This document shows, piece by piece, positions 18,331-27,424 of a stretch of 64,000 bases of DNA. The translations under genes and the position numbers were made by a program. The stretch's first letter is position 1, and each line of letters opens with the position of its first letter. The stretch is from CBDFLD01 sp965249005. GTDB lineage: Bacteria > Acidobacteriota > UBA6911. The notes beneath the pieces are model-generated. The model worked only from the letters and a program-made list of their open reading frames with translations, made no database searches and was not told where the DNA came from. The stretch covers positions 369,878 through 433,877 of the forward strand of contig CBDFLD010000017.1 in NCBI GenBank assembly GCA_965249005.1, in the 5' to 3' direction.

Positions 18331-19061
18331 GATTATTTTTTGTTCGCGTGATTATTTGAGCGGCAAGGCCAGCTGGCCAAGGAGAAATCTTGGCCCGGCC
18401 GTGGCACGATCGAACGCCTCACCACCGCGTCGATCACAACATGAAAACTCTTGCTCCCGCTGGAACCTGAAAGACGAAGAGGGCAAACAGGCAACTGCAA
18501 TCCGATTCTACACAGGATAACACGCCAATTCAGGATGTTTCGGTCGAGTCTCAAAAGGATAAAGATACCTCCCAGATTTAGTAGGTTGTAAAACCATCGG
18601 CGTTGCAGTTTGCCTCACATGTCCAACTCGGCAACTCGATCTGCCCAACTCGCGGCGTTGCAGTGGTAGGCATTTCGATAGGAGAATCGCCTAGAAGCAT
18701 AAAACCGAATTTCAGAGTTTTTGGGTCTCCGGATTCTATCATAGTATACTCTCGCCTCCAGTGGAGGCAATGAACTTGCCCTGGGGACCGCATGGAAGCA
18801 GACGAAACGGGGTCGAGGGGTTGCACTTCCACTTCCAGAAAGACCGGTTTGATTCCGACCGGACTCTTCTGTTGCAGTTGCCTGCTCAGTGCGTGATTTC
18901 CTCGCAGACTTTGCAGTCACATTCCGGATGCCGGTCAACAGTTAGTTCGATACTACGGTCAGGGATCCCACGTCTGCCGCGCCCGCAGACGACGAACGGC
19001 CACTTTCCCAGACGGGCCGCTCGGTCTCTTACGATTCCGGGATGACTCTGTCCTCAGGGTT
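18331..19061. other. About 730 bp with no supportable gene
   Basis: Only short frames without family resemblance are present on either strand. It includes the promoter region of the broken methyltransferase next to 18330. The sequence looks like decayed DNA. Confidence 0.35.
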
Positions 19062-19245
19062 CAAGGACTCCTGGGCTTGCATGATCAGGGGGTTTATGAG
19101 GCTGACGCCCGACCCTCGCTGTGCCAGCCGGATGAAGATCGTCAGCCTCGTGATCCCGACCCTGGTCGAAAGAATCCTACGCCATCTCAATCTTTTGGGA
19201 CAACCCGATCGCATCGGCCCCACCTCCGAGGACTCTTCATTATGA
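19062..19245 (+). pseudogene. Decayed C-terminal piece of an IS91-type transposase
   Basis: MKIVSLVIPTLVERILRHLN matches the pattern that follows the last zinc pair in IS91-like Y2 transposases. Upstream, QGVYEADA is in a neighbouring frame and a degraded cysteine region (CASR, where CPxCG is usual) is visible. The frame is shifted and the N-terminus is gone. Assignment rests on motif memory only. Confidence 0.45.
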
Positions 19246-19816
19246 TTACGATGCGGTTGCCGGCAGGGCTCCGTGCGAGGTACGCCGCTTGGGTACACGG
19301 ACGCGACTCAGGAGCTGTTCCTGCAGCCGGAAAAACTGCATTTCCGTTTTCGTCCCACTCAATTTACGCTCCCAAGCGACCATGGCACCCGGGTTGCCGC
19401 GATGTTGCAGCATTCCAGCAGACTCTTCGGGCTAACCTATAGTATCCTCCGACAGTAGCGAAAAGCGATTCCTATTCTTTGTTCGCGTGGACAACGGGCG
19501 AGAAGTCGCTCGAAGGATCCTCGATCGGCGGTCTGCTTGAGTAAAGTAGGGTTGAATTTTGTCGGCGTCGGCGAGCCTGGCGTGAACGCGTCCATAGAGT
19601 CACTAGGCACGGGCTCGATCCGGAGAGGCGCGAGCGACCGGATGATACGATGATGACCGCCAGAGACCAAAGTTTGAATCCTGTTAAGGAAGTGCCCCTC
19701 GCCTCAGTTCGCAGAGACTATCTCGACATTGTTCCTTGAGAGTTTGGATCTTCTCCCTCACTCCAGCTCCAGTAGGGTGGTGGATTGAGATAGTCTATTG
19801 GTCGACGCAGCCGGCT
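19246..19816. other. Non-coding stretch with a small inverted repeat
   Basis: No gene is recognised. AGACTATCTC (19715-19724) and GAGATAGTCT (19787-19796) are perfect 10-bp inverted arms 62 bases apart, ending 20 bases from the CTAG used by IS1182-like copy 2. They could be the end of another decayed mobile element. Confidence 0.35.
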
Positions 19817-21211
19817 CTAGCAGCCCGTGGCTAAAAGCGGATGGAACGCAGATCCACGGACAACGATGATCCTGGGGCATACTGGATGGAATTCGTCTGC
19901 AGATGTCTGACTCGGCCAAAAAGCGGCCCAGATCGACCTCGACCATCTGAAAAAGGCCAAGATACGCGTCAGAAAGGCGCAGAGACGCCCCTGCAGACTC
20001 CGCGGCGTGCCCACGCCATACAGCTGTCGCATCAGCAGTCCGAGATTCAATGCACCGACATGAAGCAGCAACCGTTTGAGGATGTTTGGATGACCACGGA
20101 GATATGTCCGCCGCATTGCACCTGTTTCATAGAGGTGTGCACAAGGTCGTTCCAGTCGTTCTCCCCGTTGGCGAAGCAGGCGCTTTCCCCGTTCTCCTCG
20201 GATACGTCTACGATTTCGGTACACGGCATCCCGCGCACGGGTGTTCCCGTGCCACCGCCGTTTACCCCGCTTTGGTTCGGAAATGTAGCTTCGGATCTCC
20301 AGTTGCTCGAGATCTTCTACCAGTTGCGTGCTGTGATATCCCTTGTCGGTCACAAGCTCCTGCAGTCTATCGCTTTCAGGCAGCACACCCTCGAGTTGTT
20401 CGGCCGCTTCAATGAGCGTCTTCTTGATCGTCGTCGTATCGCCCTGGTTGGCTCCCTGAACCGTGATGCCAACCACCGCTCCGGTTTCCAGATCCACGGC
20501 GTGTTCGGCCTTGTGAGCCAGATGCGTGCGGCCGTCCTTCATCTTGGTGATGCGGGCGTCCGGATCCTGCGGGTGCTGCCAGTCATCGTTGGAACCCTTC
20601 TTCGGCCGCTTGCGATCTATGCGCGCCAGATCCTCCCGGGTCGGTGTCTCAATACCCGATTCCTGTGCCAGTTTCGTCAAGTAGGTCTCGTAACTGTCTC
20701 CGGTATCCCGCCGTACAATGCTGCGCAAAGCCGCGTTGGCTTCCAGAGTGGTCGCATCCACCCCGAGGGTCTTGCCCTTCACCAGGTCCGCCTCAGCGAG
20801 CCGGCTCAGGATCCAGGCAAAGACTGCGCTATGCGTCTCCACATCCATGCGCCGTCGCGTGCGGGAGATCGTCGAATGATCCGACGGATCCTCGCCCCAC
20901 TCGAGTCCCAAGAACCCGCGCAGGCTCAGCGAATCGGCAGCACGCCAGGCGATAGCTCGCTCCGAATCCAGTCCCTCGAAGTATCCGATCATCAAAAGAC
21001 GGAAGTATCGACCAGGTGCCAGACTTGGGCGACCCATCTTGGGTGCATAAAAACACGCACATCGCTGCTCGACAAACTCGTCAAACCCGGCTTCGTCGAG
21101 CACCTGATTCAATCGCTGGTAGAAAGGGTGGGATGCACTCCTGGGGAGATGTTGAGTCGGCACCCACATGCTTTTCTGCTTCGACTTGCGTTTCTTTTTT
21201 CCCATGGCCAT
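19817..21211 (-). CDS. IS1182-like DDE transposase (copy 2)
   Basis: 464 aa, identical to copy 1 up to RSIWAAFW. It then differs (PSQTSADEFHPVCPRI against LREPSVDDFHPVCPRI in copy 1) and at a few later positions. The stop TAG is again contributed by the target CTAG at 19817-19820. DDE motifs are intact. Confidence 0.9.
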   Translation of the reverse strand: MAMGKKKRKSKQKSMWVPTQHLPRSASHPFYQRLNQVLDEAGFDEFVEQRCACFYAPKMGRPSLAPGRYFRLLMIGYFEGLDSERAIAWRAADSLSLRGFLGLEWGEDPSDHSTISRTRRRMDVETHSAVFAWILSRLAEADLVKGKTLGVDATTLEANAALRSIVRRDTGDSYETYLTKLAQESGIETPTREDLARIDRKRPKKGSNDDWQHPQDPDARITKMKDGRTHLAHKAEHAVDLETGAVVGITVQGANQGDTTTIKKTLIEAAEQLEGVLPESDRLQELVTDKGYHSTQLVEDLEQLEIRSYISEPKRGKRRWHGNTRARDAVYRNRRRIRGERGKRLLRQRGERLERPCAHLYETGAMRRTYLRGHPNILKRLLLHVGALNLGLLMRQLYGVGTPRSLQGRLCAFLTRILAFFRWSRSIWAAFWPSQTSADEFHPVCPRIIVVRGSAFHPLLATGC

Positions 21212-21290
21212 GCGTCGATTTTAGTCGAAGCGCAGTAGAGAGTCGATCGTGCGGCAAAGAATTTACCGGAGTTTTACCACAGCCTGCTAG
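19817..21290 (-). mobile_element. IS1182-like element, copy 2, with CTAG target duplication
   Basis: The element proper is 19821-21286 (1466 bp), flanked by CTAG at 19817-19820 and 21287-21290. It is the same length and orientation as copy 1. The core is identical as far as I can see, while both outer ends carry clustered differences. Confidence 0.85.
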
Positions 21291-22433
21291 GCAAGTTCGC
21301 CGTCAATGGACTTGATATTCGGGACCGATCACTTGTGCATCCGCTTTTTCATGCCATCGCCTGAGTCCTTATGCTGGCAGTACGCATCATCCTGCGCCCA
21401 GCTCGAGAGTCCCCATTTGCAAAGTGGTGAAGCATGCCTGACATCGTGAAGTGGGGGATCATTGGCAACGACGCCGTTGCGAGTGACCTTGCGATTGGGC
21501 TCTCGTACACTCTGGGCGCTAGGCTCGGCGCCATCGGGCCCCGTGAATAAGACGGTCACCAGCTTTTCGAGTTGCCTCGTACCGGACAAGCGGGCGGACA
21601 TGCCGGCTGTGATGACTATCGCACCTGACTTCTCGTCGGCCTAGCATTGAGTTCGCTTCTGGCATGCTCGCGAGGCTCACGTGCGTCATCATTGCCCAGC
21701 GCGGTCACCTGCTGCGAACGTGACACGGCTGCGATGCAAGAGCGCGAAACAGATGGACTTTGCCAGTGGTGTCGCTGAGCTTGCAGATGTGCTTACTGAG
21801 CGGCGGCCGAGCCGCCTCCGCCAATTTTTTGCTTCACGTCAACGAGATCACGCTAACCGTACAGTACCCCGACAAAATCGACTCACCCAGCACTCTAAAG
21901 TCCAGCTTCGAACCAATGCAGTCGAAGGGCGATGGACTGATCCACTTGGGGGCCGTGGGCTCAAAGATTGGGGCATCAGAATACGAGCACTGCGCGTTCC
22001 AACGGAGCGGCCAGCTAGCCCCATGAGGAGTTGGAGCTCTGCTGCTACGAGATGGAACGTTACTGGACGGTTGGAACTCATGTCGTTAGATTTATAGCGC
22101 GTTGGGAAGAACTCGCAGAGAAGTTTGCTAAATGTCGATTCCTTTCTACCGGTGCTCAGATGCGAAAGTGCAACAGTAGGATTTCATTCGGTATGAGAAG
22201 ACGGAGGTTGCTGGGAAATGCCAGGGACTTTGCTGAGGGTTAGGTCCGCTTGCTTAGTCGGGGGGTACAACGACGTGATTGAAGTGGTTGTTGGGATCGA
22301 GCCCCGACCATGTCTGCTGTCTGGAAAAGTGGCGGATTTGGTGGACGGTAGGGTTCTCGTGACTTGACAATCGGGATCGCTAATGCCTACGTTAATCTAG
22401 ATCGGGCAGGCCGAGCGACGATGGAGGGTATCG
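21291..22433. other. About 1.1 kb of mostly decayed sequence
   Basis: Apart from the short dehydrogenase-like fragment at 21434-21550, no frame shows a recognisable product. The last about 100 bases should contain the promoter of the gene at 22434: a TTGACA occurs at 22364-22369 without a convincing -10. Confidence 0.35.
21434..21550 (+). pseudogene. N-terminal fragment of a Gfo/Idh/MocA-type oxidoreductase
   Basis: The 38-codon frame MPDIVKWGIIGNDAVASDLA then IGLSYTLGARLGAIGPR matches the first Rossmann beta-alpha-beta unit of this NAD(P)-dependent family, which usually begins KWGIIGxGxIA. The second glycine of the nucleotide motif is lost and a stop follows at once. Downstream frames do not continue the domain, so it is a relic. 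Confidence 0.4.
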
Positions 22434-23549
22434 ATGAAATCATTTGTTGTCCGTTGGAGAGCGGGCATGGTTCTGGTGACCGCCGTTTGTATCAGCGGTG
22501 TGTATGCGGAGGGGCAAGGTGGGAGGAAACCGCAATATCAATCGGATTCGATTCTGATTCCAGGTGCGTCGGAGGATGAACCGAAACGGGCTGAGTTTTC
22601 GGCGGAGCTCGCCGATCGATATCTAACTGATGGAGCGCTAGCATGGTCGCGGGAGAAAAAGTGCGTCAGCTGCCATACAAACGGTTCGTATCTGGCAGTG
22701 CGTGGAGCACTTACTCCCAAGCTAGGCCCACCTCCTACGGAAATGCGTGACTTTTTCGTACAACAGGTAGAAGAACTCGCAACGCGTGATACTGCCTCAC
22801 TTCGTAAAGGCGACACCAGCACTGCGACGACCTACATCGCACTTGGACTGGCGGAGTGGGACGCGCACGTTACGAAATCTCTTTCTCCGGAAACTGACGA
22901 AGCGCTCCGGGTAATGTTGTTGGCACAGTCTGCCAACGGTTCCTGGGCAAACGATACGTGTTGGCCTCCTTTGGAATCGAGCGCGTTCCACAGTGCCACA
23001 GTGGCAGCCTTGGCGGTAGCTACTGCGCCTGGATGGCTCGCCAGACGCAGTGACGTAGGTTCTAAGGACCAAATCGAAAAGCTGAGGACCTACTTGCGCG
23101 GCTCGGATCCGGCTCACGATTACGCTCGTGTCCTGTTGCTGTGGGCCGCCACTCGGATGCCGGATCTTGTGGACAAGAACCGGAAAAGCGAGCTGATCGA
23201 TATGTTGTGGCGTCACCAACGTGAGGACGGTGGGTGGTCACTCCGCACTTTCGCGAAACCTGAGCAATGGGGAGCAGGGAACCGATCCGCGAGACTACTT
23301 AATGAACCGGACATCACCGATCCTTCCAGTGACGGCCACATGACAGGTCTGGCGGTCCTCGTCTTACGTGATGCCGGCGTGGAAGCGAAAGATGGTCGAA
23401 TTCAGGCGGCCGTCAGTTGGCTCAAGAACAATCAGCGCGAATCAGGCCGCTGGTGGACTCGATCGTTGAACACAGACACGTTCCACTTCATCACGTTCAG
23501 TAGTACAGGATACGCGTTGCTGGCCCTAGCCAAGTGTGATGAGTTGTAA
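22434..23549 (+). CDS. Secreted terpene-cyclase-like (alpha/alpha toroid) protein with CxxCH haem motif
   Basis: This 371-aa protein has an N-terminal signal-like segment (residues 1-26). A CVSCH motif at 77-81 would bind c-type haem after export. It is followed by a squalene-hopene-cyclase/prenyltransferase-type repeat domain. Three QW-like motifs are visible: QSANGSW, QREDGGW and QRESGRW. The catalytic DxDD of squalene-hopene cyclases is not seen and the protein is about half their length, so cyclase activity is doubtful. GGAGGG precedes ATG 22434. It could be a periplasmic redox or sensor protein. Codon use and signals support a real gene; its role is unknown. Confidence 0.75.
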   Translation: MKSFVVRWRAGMVLVTAVCISGVYAEGQGGRKPQYQSDSILIPGASEDEPKRAEFSAELADRYLTDGALAWSREKKCVSCHTNGSYLAVRGALTPKLGPPPTEMRDFFVQQVEELATRDTASLRKGDTSTATTYIALGLAEWDAHVTKSLSPETDEALRVMLLAQSANGSWANDTCWPPLESSAFHSATVAALAVATAPGWLARRSDVGSKDQIEKLRTYLRGSDPAHDYARVLLLWAATRMPDLVDKNRKSELIDMLWRHQREDGGWSLRTFAKPEQWGAGNRSARLLNEPDITDPSSDGHMTGLAVLVLRDAGVEAKDGRIQAAVSWLKNNQRESGRWWTRSLNTDTFHFITFSSTGYALLALAKCDEL

Positions 23550-23570
23550 CGCAAGCGATGGGCAACTCTA

Positions 23571-25559
23571 TTATGGCAGATCCCCGGTGCTGCTTACCAT
23601 TCCCATTGCCTTCTTGAGCTGGCCCTTGGTCCCGCTCATGACCAGCAGATCATCGGTCTGGATCGTGGTGGCGGGGCCGGGATGGCTCAGTGTCTCGCCT
23701 TCTCGGATGATGCCGAGAATGAAGGCGCCGGATTTCTGGCGCAGGTTGGTCTCGTCGATGCGTCGGCCGGACATGACGGAGTCCGCCTCGATCTTGAACG
23801 TCTCGGTATAGATGTCCAACTGTGTGCTCAGCCGAATCCGGGGCACCGTGGTCTGTTGCTCGCGAAAGATCTGATACCGGCCGTCCCGGATGCTCTTGAT
23901 CTCCTGGGCTACCAACTGCCGTGGAAAATTGTAGACGCGGAGAGTGCGCGAGAGGAGCTCGATCGAGGTCTCGAATTCCTCCGAGATCACTTCTGTCGCT
24001 CCCAGGTTCAGCAGCGTGTCGATCTCGGCCAGATACTTGTTTCGCGCCAGGATCACGAGCTCCGGATTAAGGCTCCGTCCCGACTTGACGGTCAGCCGAG
24101 TGGCAAAAGGATCTGAGAGGGCGATCACTTGCACTCGAGCACTGGCGATGCCCGCGTGAGTAAGGATATCCGGGTCTGTGCAATCGCCGAAGAAGATGGG
24201 TTCTCCGTTCTTTCGCTCCTCCCGGACCGTGCGGGCATTCAGCTCCAGGATCGCGTAGGCCAGCTTGTTCGCCTTCAGGACGCTGGCGATGCTTCGGCCT
24301 GTCACCCCGAATCCGCAGATGAGGACATGGTCATGCATGATCTCCGAGGCGCCGTCGAGCTCCCGTATGCTCGCTCCCCTTCCGAGCCGCCGCACCTGCG
24401 TGGCAACACGACCGTGAGCCAGTTTACGTGGAATCAACGACAGAAACGGCGTCAGGATCATGGTCACCACCGCTGAGGTGAGGATCAATTGGTACAAGTC
24501 CTCCGGGACCAGCCCGCTCTTGAGACCTTCCTCGAGCAACACGAACGAAAACTCTCCGATCTGGGCCATGGAGAACCCAACCACGAGCGCAACCTGGACG
24601 GGCAAGCGCGTGATCCAGACCGAGAGGATCAGGATCACGGCCTTGCCTGCTACCACGGCCCCGATCGTCGCCAGCACCTCGGTGGGATGGTTCCAGATGA
24701 AGCCGGTGTCGACCAGCATGCCGATGGAAATGAAGAAGAGGCTGTTGAGGCCATCGCGAAAGGGGCGGATATCGACAAAGATCTGTTGGCTATGCTTTGA
24801 TTCGGAGACAGTCAATCCCGCCAGGAAAGCGCCCAGGGCGAGCGAGAATCCGAACTGCGCCAGCCCCCAGGCCATACCCAGGAGAATCCAGAGCGACGTA
24901 ATCACGAACAGCTCCTTGCTGCGTGACTCCATCACCTGCTGCAGGAAGGCGGGAAATACACGGCGCGCCAGCACCATGACCACGACGAGGATGACGGCCG
25001 CCTCCCCCAGGGCCGCTGCAAAGGCAAGCCAGATCGGCCCCTGCTGTGCCAGCGGCGGAATCACTACGATCATCGGTATGACACAGAGATCCTGGAAGAT
25101 CAGCACTCCCAGGGAGACGCGGCCGTGAACCGAGTCGATCTCCCCGCGTTCGAGCAGCATCTTGATCACGATCGCGGTGCTGCTGAGCGCTACCAGAAAG
25201 CCCAAAAAGACCGCCACCCGGAGGTCGAGCCCCAACAGCATGGCGAGGCCGAGCCCCGCCATGACCGTGACCGATACCTGCAGAAACCCCGTGCCGAAGA
25301 CGACATGGCGGATCTGCATTAACTTCTTGAAGGAAAATTCCAAGCCCAGAGAGAAGAGCAGCAGCATCACGCCGATTTCGGCAAGGAGATGCACGCTCTC
25401 CGTGTCGCTGACCAGGCTCAGGCCGAACGGGCCGACCAGCACCCCCGTCATCAGAAAACCTACGATGTTGGATTGGCGCAGCTTCTGGAACACGAAGACG
25501 ACGAGCGCTGCGACTCCGTAAATGACGACCAGATCTTTAAGAAAGTGGGCTTGTTCCAT
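23571..25559 (-). CDS. CPA2-family cation:proton antiporter with RCK domains (KefB/KefC-like)
   Basis: The 662-aa protein starts with about 12 membrane helices (residues 1-380) of the Na+/H+ exchanger fold. These include the FQD region (155-157) and GEFSFVLLEEG near 335-346. A TrkA-N/RCK nucleotide-binding domain follows (VLICGFGVTGRS, GFGVTG at 416-421), then a TrkA-C domain at the C-terminus (FKIEADSVMSGRRIDETNLR). Such proteins move K+ or Na+ against H+ under nucleotide or thiol control. It is convergent with the gene at 22434, with only 21 bases between stops. Confidence 0.92.
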   Translation of the reverse strand: MEQAHFLKDLVVIYGVAALVVFVFQKLRQSNIVGFLMTGVLVGPFGLSLVSDTESVHLLAEIGVMLLLFSLGLEFSFKKLMQIRHVVFGTGFLQVSVTVMAGLGLAMLLGLDLRVAVFLGFLVALSSTAIVIKMLLERGEIDSVHGRVSLGVLIFQDLCVIPMIVVIPPLAQQGPIWLAFAAALGEAAVILVVVMVLARRVFPAFLQQVMESRSKELFVITSLWILLGMAWGLAQFGFSLALGAFLAGLTVSESKHSQQIFVDIRPFRDGLNSLFFISIGMLVDTGFIWNHPTEVLATIGAVVAGKAVILILSVWITRLPVQVALVVGFSMAQIGEFSFVLLEEGLKSGLVPEDLYQLILTSAVVTMILTPFLSLIPRKLAHGRVATQVRRLGRGASIRELDGASEIMHDHVLICGFGVTGRSIASVLKANKLAYAILELNARTVREERKNGEPIFFGDCTDPDILTHAGIASARVQVIALSDPFATRLTVKSGRSLNPELVILARNKYLAEIDTLLNLGATEVISEEFETSIELLSRTLRVYNFPRQLVAQEIKSIRDGRYQIFREQQTTVPRIRLSTQLDIYTETFKIEADSVMSGRRIDETNLRQKSGAFILGIIREGETLSHPGPATTIQTDDLLVMSGTKGQLKKAMGMVSSTGDLP

Positions 25560-25837
25560 GACAACTCGAGGCCCTACGTTCCATCACATATGTAGCAAGG
25601 GGAACCTCGCGAGTTTTTTGTGGCCTCTAAACAGCCTACCCCTTACATTTAGTGCAGAACAGCCGAAACGATGATCCGCACTACAGCCAGGCCCATCCAA
25701 TTATACTCCGGGCAAACCTCCGGGAAAGGCGCAGACTCCTCAATCCCGTACTATCGAACTGCATCTATACTCGCGCAAAGCTTGGCCCTAATTACAATAA
25801 GCCGTTCGACATTCTTGCAGATGGAGTGAAATCCGGG

Positions 25838-25885
25838 GAATGGCGGGGCCGACGAGACTCGAACTCGCGACCTCCGGCGTGACAG
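25838..25885 (-). repeat. Partial tRNA-Asp 3' end (attachment-site duplicate)
   Basis: These 48 bp are identical to 31826-31873 and cover the encoded CCA, the 3' acceptor strand, the T arm and the 3' half of the anticodon arm of tRNA-Asp. The match stops after the anticodon loop, where the 5' half is absent. This is the classic product of site-specific integration into a tRNA 3' end. Confidence 0.75.
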
Positions 25886-25914
25886 TTCAAAGAGTGACGT
25901 GTTACCAACCGTTA

Positions 25915-25962
25915 CCGAGAGTGCTGGAATCCACGTGTGACACGGGTTTCAGCACCTCTCGG
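25915..25962. repeat. Hairpin next to the attachment-site duplicate
   Basis: CCGAGAGTGCTG (25915-25926) pairs with CAGCACCTCTCGG (25950-25962) with one bulged base. It lies 30 bases inside the tRNA-Asp duplicate. It may be a terminator or part of a recombination site. No T-run follows. Confidence 0.5.
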
Positions 25963-25988
25963 TATCTTCCATGACACTCAGTAACTCT

Positions 25989-26039
25989 ACGTCACAATTG
26001 GTCATCCAAGCCGACTTACGTCACAATCCACGTCACAAT
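25989..26039. repeat. Three direct repeats ACGTCACAAT (integrase arm-site-like)
   Basis: Exact copies lie at 25989-25998, 26018-26027 and 26030-26039. A partial inverse copy (AGTGACGT) occurs at 25893-25900. They sit 100-150 bases inside the tRNA-Asp duplicate, where tyrosine integrases of tRNA-targeting elements bind arm-type sites. No integrase gene remains here. Confidence 0.55.
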
Positions 26040-26240
26040 GCTTTCCAAGAATCGTGTGCGTACTGGTCGCGCGTCTGTGGTTAGGGCCTGGACAAGACGT
26101 GCCAAAAAATCAACGGCATCATGAACGTGATGAAGGTGATGAACGTGATGAATCTGAGGGGTCGCCTCGCTTTGGCACTTATTTAGGTGCCATTTCATCG
26201 TTCCAATCCCCCCTCACTCTTCGGTTTTCTTCACCATTTG

Positions 26241-26603
26241 TTAGCGATCGCGTGAAACCGCAGTTTTCTGAACGGGCGCCGGTAGAGAGGTTTTCAGGCG
26301 CAGTTTGATTCGAAGATACCTCACGTAGTCTGCCGAGATAGGATTCTGAAGTAATTCCTCAATGACCGGGAGAAAGTAATACAGGGACCGGATAGGCGAT
26401 AGCCTGCGTGCCTGTGGATCACGGAGTAACCGACGAGCGGAAGTCAGGAGTAAGCTCGATTCTATGACCGAAAGCGGAACCCGACGATCATAGAGCTGAT
26501 AAGCGAGTTGATAGTCTTGCCGACGAGGCCGTTGTGGAGTCTCAGGCAGCTGGGCGTAGAGATCAACAACAATCTTTACGTATTGAATGCGATTGGACGG
26601 CAC
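26241..26603 (-). CDS. IS21-associated accessory protein, 120 aa (copy 1)
   Basis: A short basic, helical protein (MPSNRIQYVKIVVDLYAQLP) starts 5 bases after the istB stop and ends inside the terminal inverted repeat (stop at 26241-26243). It is identical in copy 2. It has no recognised domain. Conservation within the element and tight spacing suggest it is translated and helps transposition or targeting, but this is inference. Confidence 0.65.
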   Translation of the reverse strand: MPSNRIQYVKIVVDLYAQLPETPQRPRRQDYQLAYQLYDRRVPLSVIESSLLLTSARRLLRDPQARRLSPIRSLYYFLPVIEELLQNPISADYVRYLRIKLRLKTSLPAPVQKTAVSRDR

Positions 26604-26608
26604 GGGTT

Positions 26609-27424
26609 CTAACGTTTCTTTTTCCTCCGCGCGGAGGCTTCCTGCTCGCTCTCTCGAATCCGATAGCTACGTCCTTCAATGACGGTCACATCGGCATGGT
26701 GAGTGAGACGATCCAAGAGCGTGGCAATGCAAGCGGCATTGGGAAAGACCTCGTTCCATTCTCGAAAGGCTCTATTTGTACTTATAACGATGGATCGATG
26801 CTCATAGCGCCGGTTGACGACTTCGTACAGCAGATCCGCGGCATGGTTGTCATAGGAGAGATACCCGACTTCGTCTACGCACAGAAGGTGAGGGCGGGCG
26901 TAGGATTGGAACTTTCTTCTTCGGAGTTCCGGGGAATCACATTGGAGATCTTCGATCAGGTCGGCAGCCGTACGAAACAGGACGGAATAGCCGGCCAGCA
27001 CAGCAGCGTGGGCAATGTTTTTGGTAATCATGGTCTTGCCCAGACCGTTGGCACCGAGTAGGACAAAGTTGCGACCATCCGGGATGAAATCCAGAGTGAG
27101 GGCGCGTTCGATGACCTGGCGATCGATTTTCTTTGGCCAATTCCAATCGAAATCCGCCAGCGGTTTGAAGCGGCCGATGCGGGAGCGTTTCAGGCGGCGC
27201 TCGAGACTGCGGCGGCCACGCTCTCGAGCTTCGGCCTGCAACAGCTCCTCGAGCATTACACGAGGACTCCAACGACCCTTGGTAGCCCGGGCGATGAAGT
27301 CTTCCAGGGATTCAGAAGTGGCATTCAGACCGATGCCGGCGAGTTGGGTGGCAAGGTTATTCGTCACGGTCGGAGAGGTCATCGTAGGCCTCCAAGTTGT
27401 GGGGTTGGACGTTGAGGTTGGCAA
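26609..27424 (-). CDS. istB: IstB-like transposition ATPase (copy 1)
   Basis: This 271-aa AAA+ ATPase of IS21 elements has Walker A GANGLGKT in FVLLGANGLGKTMITKNIAH and Walker B LLCVDEVGYLSYD. IstB assembles on target DNA and activates IstA. The start overlaps the end of istA by 68 bases, as usual for coupled istAB. The C-terminus is basic (SEQEASARRKKKR). Confidence 0.95.
   Translation of the reverse strand: MPTSTSNPTTWRPTMTSPTVTNNLATQLAGIGLNATSESLEDFIARATKGRWSPRVMLEELLQAEARERGRRSLERRLKRSRIGRFKPLADFDWNWPKKIDRQVIERALTLDFIPDGRNFVLLGANGLGKTMITKNIAHAAVLAGYSVLFRTAADLIEDLQCDSPELRRRKFQSYARPHLLCVDEVGYLSYDNHAADLLYEVVNRRYEHRSIVISTNRAFREWNEVFPNAACIATLLDRLTHHADVTVIEGRSYRIRESEQEASARRKKKR

Noticed and set aside
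18615..18938. 107-codon leftward frame in the gap after the methyltransferase
   Set aside because: No recognisable product and biased composition; treated as decayed sequence.
25652..25882. 76-codon frame ending RDSNSRPPA
   Set aside because: It is a translation of the antisense of the partial tRNA-Asp, a well-known artefact.
25989..26039. CRISPR array (short direct repeats)
   Set aside because: Three 10-bp units with spacers of 19 and 2 bp are far too short and irregular for CRISPR; no other repeat array occurs in the window.
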